DNA of 47,414 nucleotides from Veillonella sp. R32 (GCF_010093125.1 NZ_NMZQ01000040.1:1-47414); one strand, 5' to 3'. Shown: positions 35,797-45,205, numbered from the stretch's first letter. The notes: generated by a model not told the origin, from the sequence alone. A program made the numbers and translations.

Positions 35797-37791
35797 ATGC
35801 TTAGATTTAATCGTTTTACCCAAGGTGTATTGCAAGATGTTAAAACCTTAGGTTGGTTTATTGTATTATTAAGTGTATTCCGCTTAATCTTTGTGGTTAT
35901 ATTTAGTAATCAGTTGAATGAAAGTGTTACTATAACCGATTGGTTATTAACTATGTGGTATGGTCTGCGTATTAGTTTAAAAACAGCAGGCTTGTTTATG
36001 GCTTTAGGATTCTTTTTGATTACGGTGCCTTGTGTAGTATGGTCAAAATGGCCACGTCGCTACTTGCGAGGCTTCTTGGCTTATGGCGGTACTATACTTT
36101 TTACGCTTCTCTTTTTTGTGCGCATACCGTATTTTGCTATTTTTAATTCAAGCTTTAATCGCATGCTAATTAATGGGGCAAATGATGATTGGTATGCTAT
36201 TTTAGTGACAGCGATTGATACATATGGTTTATTATGGCGTTTACCGTTAGCTTTAGTTGTAGGGCTATTATTAGGTTGGTGTGCGTGGCGTTGGATTGAC
36301 TATCAATGTCCGCGTACCACCGCGTGGTTAGAAGCTCTAAGTCCTACATCTAACACATCACTTTGGAGTCGTACAATTGGCATTTTACTTATATTAGCTA
36401 TAAGTGCTGTATTTTTACGCTTTGGTGGAGCCTTTACTTATAGTAACTCTATTAATTGGGAAAATGCAGGCCGTTTACCCTCACAAGTGTTAAATGAAGC
36501 GATTCTTGATGATGGTCAGGCTTTGTATCGTGTATATGCTAGTGAAAAACGGTTGGCACAAGCATTCAAATTAGATATTTCTGAAACGGAATTAAAAGAA
36601 TATATAGCAGTTAATGGTGGTAATCCTAAGTCTGCTACTATTGATACAGCGTTTACCCATACTATAGGTATGCCACGCTTGCAGGAACAGCCTAAGACAG
36701 TCGTGTTAGTACTAGGCGAAAGTTACGCTTTATGGCCATTTTTAGATACTTTTAAAGGGCCTGGCGATTATTTAGTTAGTGAAGGGAAAGCTTTAGCGCA
36801 ATCGCCTCATAGTTTGTTTCTACAAGGCTTAGCTCATGGAACAGGGACTATGCCTGCTGTTAATGGCTATGTAACAGGTTTGCCAAGTACGGGGCTATAT
36901 GAGAATTATGAAAAAGAGTCGTATAAAGAAAAATATGGCTTTGGTATAGCAGCTACCATGAAGCGGTTAGGCTATAAAACGGTATTTTGGTATGGTGGTT
37001 TTGGTGCTTGGCAGGATGTGCGTAATTTTGTGTTAGCTCAAAATTTTGATGAGTTTCATGATGTAGGTTCCTTCTCGCAAAAGTCAGGTAATGCGTGGGG
37101 AGTGCCTGATGGTGTGCTATTTAAAGAAGTAGAAGCCTATATGGCGGCGCATAAGGGGGAAAAAGTATTCCACTTTATTTTGACTACTAGTAATCACCCA
37201 CCTTATGATATTGACCTCGATGTAGCTGGTTTTGATGCTCGTAAGGTGATGAATACAGGTATTAAGGAGTTACCAGAAGATTCGGAACGCATCATTGAAT
37301 TAGGCCATATTTGGTATGCAGATCAAATGATGGGGCAGTTTGTTAAACAAGCACAAACGGTGGATCCACAGACTTTATTCGTTATAACAGGTGACCATGG
37401 GGAACGATTTACCTTTGCTAAGGAAGTGGATCGTCGTACTAATTCGGGGATTCCTATTATTTTCTATGGTGCAGGTATAGATGCTAACAGGCTAGCTAGT
37501 TATAAAGGTGGTAATGAATCGGGCACTTCAAATTCTCCCCTTGCCTTTGCTAGTTCATTGCAAATTATACCAACGTTAGCTGAATTAGTAGGGCGTCCTG
37601 GTGATACTTATGAAAGTTTGGTGCCAAGTATTTTTGATCAAGGAAGTTTTGTATTTAATCATGAATTATGGATTGATCAGACGGGCTATCATGAGCAAAA
37701 AGAAGGGCTACCAGCCACTTATAAACAGAAAATTGACGAGTTACGCACTATTGCTATTTGGCGCGTGAAACGTGGAAATGCGTTGAACTAG
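35797..37791 (+). CDS. LTA-synthase-family membrane sulfatase (phosphoglycerol-transferase type)
   Basis: Five predicted N-terminal membrane helices (about 15-225) followed by an extracytoplasmic alkaline-phosphatase-like domain (about 290-640). Active-site features match LTA synthase: metal-binding glutamate in LVLGESYALWP, nucleophile threonine in HGTGTMPAVNGYVTGLP near residue 350, histidine in TTSNHPPYDID, and the aspartate-histidine pair in VITGDHGERF. Family members polymerise or transfer glycerol phosphate from phosphatidylglycerol. In a diderm the product is more likely a decorated glycan or lipid than classical lipoteichoic acid. It is a one-gene unit with its own terminator. Confidence 0.88.
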   Translation: MLRFNRFTQGVLQDVKTLGWFIVLLSVFRLIFVVIFSNQLNESVTITDWLLTMWYGLRISLKTAGLFMALGFFLITVPCVVWSKWPRRYLRGFLAYGGTILFTLLFFVRIPYFAIFNSSFNRMLINGANDDWYAILVTAIDTYGLLWRLPLALVVGLLLGWCAWRWIDYQCPRTTAWLEALSPTSNTSLWSRTIGILLILAISAVFLRFGGAFTYSNSINWENAGRLPSQVLNEAILDDGQALYRVYASEKRLAQAFKLDISETELKEYIAVNGGNPKSATIDTAFTHTIGMPRLQEQPKTVVLVLGESYALWPFLDTFKGPGDYLVSEGKALAQSPHSLFLQGLAHGTGTMPAVNGYVTGLPSTGLYENYEKESYKEKYGFGIAATMKRLGYKTVFWYGGFGAWQDVRNFVLAQNFDEFHDVGSFSQKSGNAWGVPDGVLFKEVEAYMAAHKGEKVFHFILTTSNHPPYDIDLDVAGFDARKVMNTGIKELPEDSERIIELGHIWYADQMMGQFVKQAQTVDPQTLFVITGDHGERFTFAKEVDRRTNSGIPIIFYGAGIDANRLASYKGGNESGTSNSPLAFASSLQIIPTLAELVGRPGDTYESLVPSIFDQGSFVFNHELWIDQTGYHEQKEGLPATYKQKIDELRTIAIWRVKRGNALN

Positions 37792-37800
37792 ATAACTAAT

Positions 37801-37833
37801 AAAAACGGCCCCTACTTGTAGGAGCCGTTTTTT
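37801..37833. terminator. Bidirectional terminator between sulfatase and OPT genes
   Basis: AAAAACGGCCCCTAC and GTAGGAGCCGTTTTTT form a strong hairpin with one mismatch and T runs on both strands. Confidence 0.9.
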
Positions 37834-37851
37834 CACGTGCATTGTAAGATA

Positions 37852-39948
37852 TTATTTATGTTCTTCTTCATTGATGCGTTGGATTTCGAGTGCTTCTTCA
37901 CGATTGAACTTAGTAGACAATACGAGGTTTACAAAGTAAGCAATTGTAATGAGGAAGACTGCAAGGCCAAGCCATTCAGCAGTGCTAGCAAAGTCTTTGC
38001 CTACCATGCCAAGTGGATCTTCGCCACCACCAGAGGTTACGGAAATAACGATGATTACCGCAATTAATACACCAATTAAACTTTCACCAACAATCATACC
38101 GGACGCAAAGAGTACGCCACGACGGTTACATTGTTCAACATCAGCTTCAGCTAATTTACCGCTTCGTTCTTTAGCTCGTTTTACTAGATATTTACCAACG
38201 AAATAGCTCATGAAAGAACCGATAACGAGTGGCATTTCAAGAGTTGGTGGTAAGTAGATACCCATACCAATGGCTAATGGTGGTAAGGATAAAGTAGCGG
38301 TTGTGCTCTTAAGAATTAAGTTAACAATAATCCCGATGATACCGATACCAACACCAATAAGGATATAATCCCAATCAAGATTGGAACTAAAGATACCTTG
38401 TGCAATAGTTGTCATCAAAGTAGCTTGTGGTGCGGATAAAGCAGCGGAAGGATCCATTTCAGGACGAGGCAAGGCGCCTGTGAAACCATAGGCTTCATAT
38501 AAAAGGTTAAGTACAGGAGCGATAGCTACGGCACCAGCAACGGAACCAATTAATAAAGCAACCTGCTGTTTCCAAGGCGTAGCACCTACGAGTTGACCAG
38601 TTTTAAGGTCTTGTAGGTTATCGTTAGAAATAGCGGCGATACATACAACTACACTAGTCATGAATAAAGCCATAGCGGTAGTGAATTTAACGCCTGCTTC
38701 TGTAGCAAATAAGTCATTAGCAGAGGCAATGGCAAAAACTACGAGGGATGAAATGATAATCCCTAAGATACCAATACCGGAAATTGGGCTTGCAGATGTA
38801 CCGATAAGACCAGCCATGTAACCACAAGCAGCGGCTACGAAGAAACCGATACAAAGGGCAATTATGATACCGCAAACTACTAAGGTCCACATAAGAGCTG
38901 GATTGATATCAACGGCACTTACGAAGGAGTAGAAGCAAATTACTAGACCAATTAAGATTACTAAGAATACGATACCTACTGTGGATGGTTTCATATCAGT
39001 ATCCATACGATGGGTATCACGTTCTTCGTTAGACATTTTCATGTTTTTAACGGAGATGCGCATACCTTCAACGATTGGTTTAGCTAAGGTAATCAAGGTC
39101 CAAATAGCGGCAATACCGATACAGCCAGCGCCGATGAAACGAACTTTTTCTTTCCATACAGCCATGGCAAAGGATTCTACTGATTTAGCATCGCCCATAG
39201 GTAATACATTGGTTAAGTATGGTACGAAACCACCCCAAGCAATAATCATACCGACTAAAATGGCAATACCACTGGCAATCCCAATGAGGAAGCCAGCCCC
39301 TAATAAGGCGGTGGAGAAGCCTAGTGGGAATTGGGTAACCCCACGGCCTACACCAAACCAGAAGCTCATTTCACCAGCTAAGTAATGGAAACCATTGGTA
39401 CATAAGCTGATAATACCGGCAAAAATACCACCACTAACGATTTCTTTCATACCGCTAGCAGAAGCAGAGGCGCCTTTTTCATCACTGTGAGCTTGGCTAC
39501 CAACTTTTAAGATTTCAGCTGCAGCGCGGCCTTCTGGATATGGTAAATCGCTGTTAACTACCATAGCGCGGCGTAGTGGAATGGTAAATAATACCCCTAA
39601 ACAACCACCGCAAGCACAGAGTAGTAGCGTTTCACCATAAGGGAAACCTTGCCAATAGCCTAGCATCAATAGGCCTGGCAATACGAAAATAACAGCTGAT
39701 AAGGTACCAGCAGCAGATGCTTGAGTCTGTACCATGTTGTTTTCAAGAACGTTAGAGTCTTTGAAAAAACGTAGGATAGCCATAGAGATAACGGCTGCAG
39801 GAATAGAGCTAGAGAAGGTTAACCCTACTTTAAGCCCTAAATATACGTTTGACGCGGTAAAGATAATAGTTATAAGTACGCCTAATAGCATACCGCGAAA
39901 CGTTAATTCCGGCAGATGCAAGTCATGACTCATAAAATCATGCTTCAT
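37852..39948 (-). CDS. OPT-family oligopeptide transporter
   Basis: Integral membrane protein of 698 residues with about sixteen hydrophobic helices. The start ELTFRGMLLGVLITIIFTAS, NVYLGLKVGLTFSSSIPAAV, the NNMVQTQASAAGTLSAVIFV segment and DLPYPEGRAAAEILK are typical of the bacterial OPT family. Substrates in this family are peptides or metal-chelate complexes, which cannot be separated here. A strong AGGAGGATTAGT precedes the ATG. A 24-bp near-palindrome lies about 95-120 bases upstream and may be an operator. It stands alone, divergent from a secreted DUF3298 protein. Confidence 0.93.
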   Translation of the reverse strand: MKHDFMSHDLHLPELTFRGMLLGVLITIIFTASNVYLGLKVGLTFSSSIPAAVISMAILRFFKDSNVLENNMVQTQASAAGTLSAVIFVLPGLLMLGYWQGFPYGETLLLCACGGCLGVLFTIPLRRAMVVNSDLPYPEGRAAAEILKVGSQAHSDEKGASASASGMKEIVSGGIFAGIISLCTNGFHYLAGEMSFWFGVGRGVTQFPLGFSTALLGAGFLIGIASGIAILVGMIIAWGGFVPYLTNVLPMGDAKSVESFAMAVWKEKVRFIGAGCIGIAAIWTLITLAKPIVEGMRISVKNMKMSNEERDTHRMDTDMKPSTVGIVFLVILIGLVICFYSFVSAVDINPALMWTLVVCGIIIALCIGFFVAAACGYMAGLIGTSASPISGIGILGIIISSLVVFAIASANDLFATEAGVKFTTAMALFMTSVVVCIAAISNDNLQDLKTGQLVGATPWKQQVALLIGSVAGAVAIAPVLNLLYEAYGFTGALPRPEMDPSAALSAPQATLMTTIAQGIFSSNLDWDYILIGVGIGIIGIIVNLILKSTTATLSLPPLAIGMGIYLPPTLEMPLVIGSFMSYFVGKYLVKRAKERSGKLAEADVEQCNRRGVLFASGMIVGESLIGVLIAVIIVISVTSGGGEDPLGMVGKDFASTAEWLGLAVFLITIAYFVNLVLSTKFNREEALEIQRINEEEHK

Positions 39949-40041
39949 ACTAATCCTCCTTACTTTTTAAAACAGGAAAAAATAATATCCTTACTAGACA
40001 ATTGTACAAAATATACGGACAAAATTCAATAATTTGTAGTT

Positions 40042-40065
40042 AATTATAATGTATACATTACAATT
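40042..40065. promoter_or_regulatory. 24-bp near-perfect palindrome between divergent genes
   Basis: The left half AATTATAATGTA and right half TACATTACAATT differ from perfect symmetry at one position. The centre is ATGTATACAT. A minus-strand TATAAT is embedded in it. It fits a dimeric repressor site controlling the OPT gene, the DUF3298 gene, or both. The regulator family could not be assigned. Confidence 0.5.
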
Positions 40066-40191
40066 CATCATGAATTTTTCATAGCAATCTGGTATACTAA
40101 CTATATATTTAATGCATATATTATAAGATGTTTGATGTGCAATTAGAGAATGAAACGTAGTTAATATGATTACCTGAAGGAGGTTTTTGTT

Positions 40192-41067
40192 ATGAAACAC
40201 GTATTAAAAACATATATAATGGCTGCCTTAATTGGTTCCGTTGCATTAGGTGCTAATGGCTTAGTGCAAGCATCTGATGTGGAAGTGGTAAAAGTTAACG
40301 CAGAGCCAGCGGCTGCTGTAGTTAATGATAATGGTGATGTAGTGGCTGTGGCAACGCCAACGGAAGCCCATAATAATACGACGGGCATCATGACTAAGCG
40401 CATTTCACAGGATATTTCCCCAGCGACGAATAAAGCTTTATGGGAAGAATCTGATGAATTAGCGCGTGAAGCCGATTTAGTGCAAGTACCTGAAGCGAAT
40501 GCCTATTATCAGCGATTGGCTGTTTCTGTTTCACCAGTAGCCGTAACGGGCGATCGTTTACACATTACGTATCCAACAGTTACATCTGTAAGTCCAGTGG
40601 TGACGAAGGAAATTAATGACCGCATTACTAAGTATGTTCAGACTTTACAAAAGAATTTAGAAAAGGCTAATTTAAAAGCTGATATGAAAGAAAATCTCTA
40701 CATTACTTATGATGTAGAAGCCAATGATAAAGGGATTTTCAGCGTTTTAATTAAATCCTATACTATTGGAGATCAAGCGGCTAATGGTTTAAACACGGTA
40801 AAAGCGTTTACCTTTAATAGTACCAGTGGTAAAGTTTTATCCTTAGGTGATTTTGGTGGCGTATCTAAAGAGGTACTAAATACGGCCATCAATGAGGATG
40901 AAGATTTGAAAGCACAATTCTTCCCTGAAAATTTACCAGTGGATAAAGTACCTGCTGATTTCTATGCGACAGCAGACCATGAATTATATCTTATTTTCCA
41001 ACAAGGTACAGTAGGACCTATGTCTTCTGGTACCATTTATGTACCAGTTGGTAAAAGTAAACGATAA
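40192..41067 (+). CDS. Secreted DUF3298/DUF4163-type protein
   Basis: A signal peptide is visible (basic start, hydrophobic IMAALIGSVALGANGL, then VQASD with probable cleavage near residue 28). After a low-complexity Val/Ala segment the mature protein (about 110-291) carries a pattern like the DUF3298/RsiV-type domain: VSVSPVAVTGDRLHITYPTV, later LYLIFQQGTVGPMSSGTIYV near the end. Homologous domains occur in anti-sigma factor RsiV and peptidoglycan deacetylase PdaC, where they bind cell-wall ligands or lysozyme. Here no membrane anchor or catalytic domain is attached, so only an envelope or periplasmic location is inferred. AAGGAGG precedes the ATG. Confidence 0.75.
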   Translation: MKHVLKTYIMAALIGSVALGANGLVQASDVEVVKVNAEPAAAVVNDNGDVVAVATPTEAHNNTTGIMTKRISQDISPATNKALWEESDELAREADLVQVPEANAYYQRLAVSVSPVAVTGDRLHITYPTVTSVSPVVTKEINDRITKYVQTLQKNLEKANLKADMKENLYITYDVEANDKGIFSVLIKSYTIGDQAANGLNTVKAFTFNSTSGKVLSLGDFGGVSKEVLNTAINEDEDLKAQFFPENLPVDKVPADFYATADHELYLIFQQGTVGPMSSGTIYVPVGKSKR

Positions 41068-41094
41068 GAGTAAACAGTAACATATAATGAAAAG

Positions 41095-41147
41095 AGCTGT
41101 AACTCAAATGACGAATATATTTCGCATTTGGTTACAGCTTTTTTTAT
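41095..41147. terminator. Long hairpin terminator, GCTGTAAC repeat family
   Basis: AGCTGTAAC-CAAATG-CGAA, with two single-base bulges, pairs with TTCGCATTTGGTTACAGCT, about 19 bp. A run of seven T follows. It separates convergent genes. The same motif recurs at 44064-44113 and partly at 234-257. Confidence 0.9.
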
Positions 41148-41806
41148 TTATTGTATTTTTGGGCACTAGCCATTAATTGTTGGCCAATTTGAAAGGCTTG
41201 ATTTAAATCATCTTCAAAATGAGCTTCTCGATAGGCTTTTTTATCACTTTCTGAAAAGATGGATGACTCAAATTTACTATAATCATCAAATTGTACTGTA
41301 TTATAGGCATAGTGCTTGAGAGGTTCTACACCTAATATACGATGTACACTAGCTTCTATAGGGGCTAAGCTTTCACGCAAATGAAATTGATAGCTTTGCT
41401 CTTCGGTCATGTTCATGGTATAAATAAAGGCAGAAGGAATTGTTTTACCAAGAACAGATGGTACATCAGCGCTATAAATATAGTTTGAAAAAAGGAAGCG
41501 TTCAAAGAGGGCTTGTAAGGTTGCTGTTATATTTGAAAAATAAATGGGAGAACCCCAGATGATAGCATCGGCACTTTTTAATTGTTCAATAATTGGTGTT
41601 AAATCATCTTTTATAATGCAAGTACCGTGTTCTTTATCTTTTCGTTTACAATAAAAGCAACTGACACAGCTACGATACTGTAAGGGATAGAGTGAGATTA
41701 ATTCTGTTTCAGCGCCAGCTGCTTGGGCACCAGCTAAGGCTTTATTTAGTAGTTGTACTGTATTTTTGTTGGGGCGAGGGCTGCCATTAATGGCGATAAC
41801 TTTCAT
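41144..41806 (-). CDS. Flavodoxin-fold NAD(P)H-dependent reductase with cysteine cluster
   Basis: Two hundred and twenty residues with a flavodoxin-like FMN fold: phosphate-binding loop INGSPRPNKNT (about 6-16) and isoalloxazine-contacting IIWGSPIYFSNITATLQALF. Four cysteines, Cys47, Cys50, Cys53 and Cys63, give CxxCxxC-x9-C, as in iron-sulfur flavoproteins of anaerobes, where they bind a 4Fe-4S cluster. Such proteins pass electrons to oxygen, peroxide or quinone-like acceptors. It diverges from a Crp/Fnr-type regulator gene across about 65 bp, so control by that regulator is likely. Whether the cluster forms with this spacing is not certain. Confidence 0.82.
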   Translation of the reverse strand: MKVIAINGSPRPNKNTVQLLNKALAGAQAAGAETELISLYPLQYRSCVSCFYCKRKDKEHGTCIIKDDLTPIIEQLKSADAIIWGSPIYFSNITATLQALFERFLFSNYIYSADVPSVLGKTIPSAFIYTMNMTEEQSYQFHLRESLAPIEASVHRILGVEPLKHYAYNTVQFDDYSKFESSIFSESDKKAYREAHFEDDLNQAFQIGQQLMASAQKYNK

Positions 41807-41873
41807 AATAAAACTCCTTTACAAAATAAAATTAGAACTTTCTCTTTATAAGTGTGTATAAAAGGTGGTTGTT

Positions 41874-42539
41874 ATGACATATCCAATGTATTTTTTCTCA
41901 GAAGATTTTTTGTCGATTCGAGATTTACTTACTGAATTACCAACTAAAGAATGTTTCTTCAAGGAAGGGGCCTATTTATGGCAACCTGGTGATTCATTAG
42001 AATACTTACACTACATTCAATCGGGTGTTTTACAATTTTCTATTAATCATCCCACAGGCCATGAAAAAATAATATCTTTTCATGGCAGAGATACTTTATT
42101 TCCTGTATTTTTCGAAGGTCCTGTACAGTTAGAGCAGGCTTTAGAAGCACAAATACTAGCGGATACACATACAGTAGCAGTGAAACGCTCGGATTTTCAT
42201 AGCCTATTAGCACTTCATTCAGAAGTCAGTTCAGCTGTTATTCGCTGGTATACGCACTTCGTTAATTTATTGCTCTATGAAACGGGGCATCAAGAATATA
42301 ATGATGGGTTTAGTAAATTGTGTAATCTTATTTACTTACTTCTTTGTCGTGATAAAACTGAAATAGTTATTAGTCAGGAACGATTAGGTAAAATCTTGGG
42401 GATGAGTCGGGTACATATTAATTGCTATTTGAGCCGCCTTAAATCAGAAGGTATTATTCAATTGCACCGTATGCGCATAGAAGTGTTGGATAAAGCAGGG
42501 CTTATAGCTTATTGTTCAGAAGCTACCGTTGATTGGTAG
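41874..42539 (+). CDS. Crp/Fnr-family transcriptional regulator
   Basis: Cyclic-nucleotide-binding-like beta-barrel (about 15-125, with FKEGAYLWQPGDSLEYLHYI and the SGVLQF strand) followed by a winged HTH (about 150-215, with SQERLGKILGMSRVHINCYL and SRLKSEGIIQL). Arginine and glutamate positions of true cAMP sites and the N-terminal iron-sulfur cysteines of Fnr are not evident, so the signal is unknown. The start is ATG 41874 after AAAGGTGG. An upstream in-frame GTG at 41865 lies inside that ribosome site. Length is 221 residues. It is divergent from the flavoprotein and could regulate it in response to redox or oxygen. Confidence 0.85.
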   Translation: MTYPMYFFSEDFLSIRDLLTELPTKECFFKEGAYLWQPGDSLEYLHYIQSGVLQFSINHPTGHEKIISFHGRDTLFPVFFEGPVQLEQALEAQILADTHTVAVKRSDFHSLLALHSEVSSAVIRWYTHFVNLLLYETGHQEYNDGFSKLCNLIYLLLCRDKTEIVISQERLGKILGMSRVHINCYLSRLKSEGIIQLHRMRIEVLDKAGLIAYCSEATVDW

Positions 42540-42562
42540 GCCTGAAAATATGTGACTTGCTC

Positions 42563-42584
42563 TATGAATACACTGGTATTCATA
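42563..42584. repeat. 9-bp perfect inverted repeat downstream of the Crp-type gene
   Basis: TATGAATAC and GTATTCATA mirror each other around ACTG. No T tract follows, so termination is doubtful. A second pair, TGTTATGT and ACATAACA, lies shortly downstream (about 42611-42642). Confidence 0.45.
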
Positions 42585-42638
42585 CACAGTTATAGTATAG
42601 ATAAGCCTAATTGTTATGTCTGTAAACTAGGTTACATA

Positions 42639-42694
42639 ACATAAAAAAGCCCTTAGGCAGGAATTTCTTATATCATGAAATTTCCACCTAAGGG
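42639..42694 (-). terminator. Terminator of ychF
   Basis: On the minus strand CCCTTAGGTGGAAATTTC pairs with GAAATTCCTGCCTAAGGG (two mismatches) and CTTTTTTAT follows. Confidence 0.88.
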
Positions 42695-42765
42695 TGTTTA
42701 TGTTTATAAAGTTTGTAGTACTAATCTAATTATTGTATGTTTGTTATTGCATAGTGTAGTAATTA

Positions 42766-43872
42766 TTACACATTGAAGCGGAAGTAAGTTACATCGCCAT
42801 CTTTCATAACATATTCTTTACCTTCTAGGCGTACGAGCCCTTTTTCCTTGGCTGCATTTTGGCTACCGCAGGCTACGAGATCATCGAAGGCAACGATTTC
42901 GGCACGAATAAAGCCTTTTTCAATGTCGGAGTGAATTTTACCAGCTGCTTGAGGAGCTTTCGTTCCATCTACGATAGTCCAAGCGCGTGCTTCCATTTCA
43001 CCGGCGGTGAAGAAGTTAATAAGGCCTAATAAAGCATAGCTGGCTTTAATTAATTTATCAAGACCACTTTCTGAAACGCCTAGTTCTTCTAAGAACGCAG
43101 TCGCTTCTTCATCAGATAATTCTGCAATTTCAGATTCAATGCGAGCCGATACAACGACAACACCGGACCCTTCTTTGGCAGCGTATTCTTGCACTCGTTT
43201 CACATGTTCGTTGCCAGAGTAGTCAGAAATTTCATCTTCTGAAATATTAGCTACATATAAAGATTTTTTAGCTGTTAATAAGGTTAACTCTTTAAGAATT
43301 TCTAATTCTTCTTCATCAAGTCCTTGGGCACGCACTGGAATGGCTTCGCCAAGACCTTCAATTACTTTTTCTAAAATAGGAAGTTCGATACGAGCGTCTT
43401 TATCACCACTTTTAGCGATTTTTTCAATGCGTTGTTTACGTTTTTCGACAGAATCTAAGTCAGCTAAGCAAAGTTCTGTGTTAATGATTTCAATATCACG
43501 AATAGGATCGATGGAGCCAGATACATGCGTAATATTAGGGTCATCAAAACAACGAACTACTTGAGCGATGGCGTCTACTTGACGAATATGGCTAAGGAAT
43601 TTGTTGCCTAAGCCTTCTCCTTTAGAAGCACCAGCTACAAGACCGGCAATATCTACGAAACGCATAGCGGCAGGAATTACTTTTTTAGATTTAAACATGT
43701 CCGCTAATTTATAAATGCGATCATCTGGTACATCAACAACGCCTACATTTGGTTCAATGGTACAGAATGGATAGTTAGCTGCTTCAGCGCCTGCTTTAGT
43801 AATAGCATTGAATAATGTACTTTTTCCTACATTAGGAAGACCTACGATACCTACTTCAAGATTTGTGCTCAT
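42766..43872 (-). CDS. ychF: Redox-regulated ATPase YchF (OLA1 family)
   Basis: Obg-related P-loop protein that prefers ATP over GTP and associates with ribosomes. P-loop [15 protein letters not shown] (about 10-24), [14 protein letters not shown] switch region, [19 protein letters not shown] with the DxxG motif, a coiled-coil middle, and a C-terminal TGS-like domain ending in [10 protein letters not shown] are all present. The usual NKxD motif is replaced by VANIS, as in ATP-preferring YchF. Length of 368 is close to the standard 363. AAAGGTGG precedes the ATG. It is a single gene with its own terminator. Confidence 0.97.
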   Translation of the reverse strand: MSTNLEVGIVGLPNVGKSTLFNAITKAGAEAANYPFCTIEPNVGVVDVPDDRIYKLADMFKSKKVIPAAMRFVDIAGLVAGASKGEGLGNKFLSHIRQVDAIAQVVRCFDDPNITHVSGSIDPIRDIEIINTELCLADLDSVEKRKQRIEKIAKSGDKDARIELPILEKVIEGLGEAIPVRAQGLDEEELEILKELTLLTAKKSLYVANISEDEISDYSGNEHVKRVQEYAAKEGSGVVVVSARIESEIAELSDEEATAFLEELGVSESGLDKLIKASYALLGLINFFTAGEMEARAWTIVDGTKAPQAAGKIHSDIEKGFIRAEIVAFDDLVACGSQNAAKEKGLVRLEGKEYVMKDGDVTYFRFNV

Positions 43873-44063
43873 AATACCACCTTTTTAAATGACTCGATAT
43901 ATACATAATTGTTGTTTATTTTATAACTGCCTATGTTATATGAATATGATTTTACCGTATATGCACATGACTCTATATGCATATCAACAATATATTATAG
44001 CATAGAAATAGTTTTACTGCATGATATTTGCGCATAGGAACTGAAATTTGCTAACTGTATGAA

Positions 44064-44114
44064 AAAGGGCTATAACAAAATGGCGAAAAAGTTTCGCATT
44101 TCGTTACAGCCCTT
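44064..44114 (-). terminator. Terminator of ddh, GCTGTAAC repeat family
   Basis: AAGGGCTGTAACGAAATGCGAAA (given as AAGGGCTGTAAC then GAAATGCGAAA) pairs on the minus strand with TTTCGCCATTTTGTTATAGC plus CCTT, with a few mismatches, then TTTTT. It shares its core with the hairpin at 41095. Confidence 0.85.
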
Positions 44115-44145
44115 ATATGGAGTGTGTTATAAGTTACATTTTAGA

Positions 44146-45120
44146 TTATAAGGAATGGGCACGTAATTCTTCAGCACTGTGCGTAGAAATCCAAGCTGGT
44201 GGAATATCAAAAACGGTATACGCACCAGTACCGCCATGTTTAGCTAAGCGATAAATACCACGAGCATAGGCTGTTAAAACAGAGCCCGTAAATTCTGGAT
44301 TGCTATCAAGTTTTAAGGAATATTCAACTACATGACGAGTACCTTCCGTGCTTTCGCCGCTGCGAAGGACAAAACCACCATGAGGAATTCCCTTATGATT
44401 TTTATCCAGTTCTTCTTGGGAAATGAAATGTACAATTGTTTCATAACCAACGAAGTAGTTTTCCATGGTTTTAATATCATGCTCAATTTTAGCTTTATCA
44501 ACACCATCGGCAGCGACTACGTAGCATTCGCGAAGATGGCCAGATTGAGCCGTCACTTCAGGCGTTTCACCATTGCGAATCTGGTCTAAATACTCTTCAC
44601 GAGGTACCGTATATTGACGGGCATCAACAACACCTTCTAAGCGACGAATGGCATCGGAGTGACCTTGGCTTACACCACGACCCCAGAAGGTATATGATTT
44701 ACCCTTTGGCAAAATACTTTCTGCAAACACTCGTTGCAAGGAGAACATGCCTGGATCCCAACCGCAAGAAATAAGCGCGGCATGGCCCCCTTCTTTAGCG
44801 GCTTTATTTACATTTTCAAAGTGTTCAGGAATGCGTGCATGGGTATCAAAGCTATCGATAACTGTGAAATGTTTAGCTACCATTGGTGTTTGTTCAATTA
44901 AGTCAGTAGCAGAACCACCACAGAGAACCATAACATCAATTTTGCCCTTGAAACTTTCTAACTCGCTCATAGCATAGCTTGGTACGCCACTTACAGTTTG
45001 TAAACCGCTACGACGAGAGAATACACCAACTAATTCCATATCTGGCTGTAATTTAACGGCTGCTTCTACGCCACGGCCTAGATTGCCATAGCCTACAATG
45101 CCTACTTTAATTAAACTCAT
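44146..45120 (-). CDS. ddh: Meso-diaminopimelate dehydrogenase
   Basis: NADPH-dependent enzyme that makes meso-diaminopimelate directly from tetrahydrodipicolinate, supplying both lysine and the peptidoglycan cross-linker. The NADPH motif VGIVGYGNLGRGVEAAV (residues about 7-23), IDSFDTHARIPEHF, the SCGWDPGMFSL segment and WGRGVSQGHSDAIRRLEGV are diagnostic. Length of 324 matches the family. GGAGGTCTTACTT precedes the ATG. It is a single-gene unit upstream of and divergent from rpsF. The one-step dehydrogenase route is restricted to some bacteria. Confidence 0.96.
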   Translation of the reverse strand: MSLIKVGIVGYGNLGRGVEAAVKLQPDMELVGVFSRRSGLQTVSGVPSYAMSELESFKGKIDVMVLCGGSATDLIEQTPMVAKHFTVIDSFDTHARIPEHFENVNKAAKEGGHAALISCGWDPGMFSLQRVFAESILPKGKSYTFWGRGVSQGHSDAIRRLEGVVDARQYTVPREEYLDQIRNGETPEVTAQSGHLRECYVVAADGVDKAKIEHDIKTMENYFVGYETIVHFISQEELDKNHKGIPHGGFVLRSGESTEGTRHVVEYSLKLDSNPEFTGSVLTAYARGIYRLAKHGGTGAYTVFDIPPAWISTHSAEELRAHSL

Positions 45121-45176
45121 AAGTAAGACCTCCTAAAATGTATGTGATAATAACTCTTATTTAATTATCTTATTTT

Positions 45177-45205
45177 AGTATACCGTTTCCGAACTGACCT
45201 GTACA
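45177..45205 (-). promoter_or_regulatory. Candidate ddh promoter
   Basis: On the minus strand TGTACA and TATACT are 17 bases apart, about 55 bases before the ddh start. The -35 box matches the consensus only in part. Confidence 0.45.

Noticed and set aside
38981-39385. 134-codon plus-strand frame inside the OPT gene
   Set aside because: It is antisense to a clear transporter gene and has no initiation signal.
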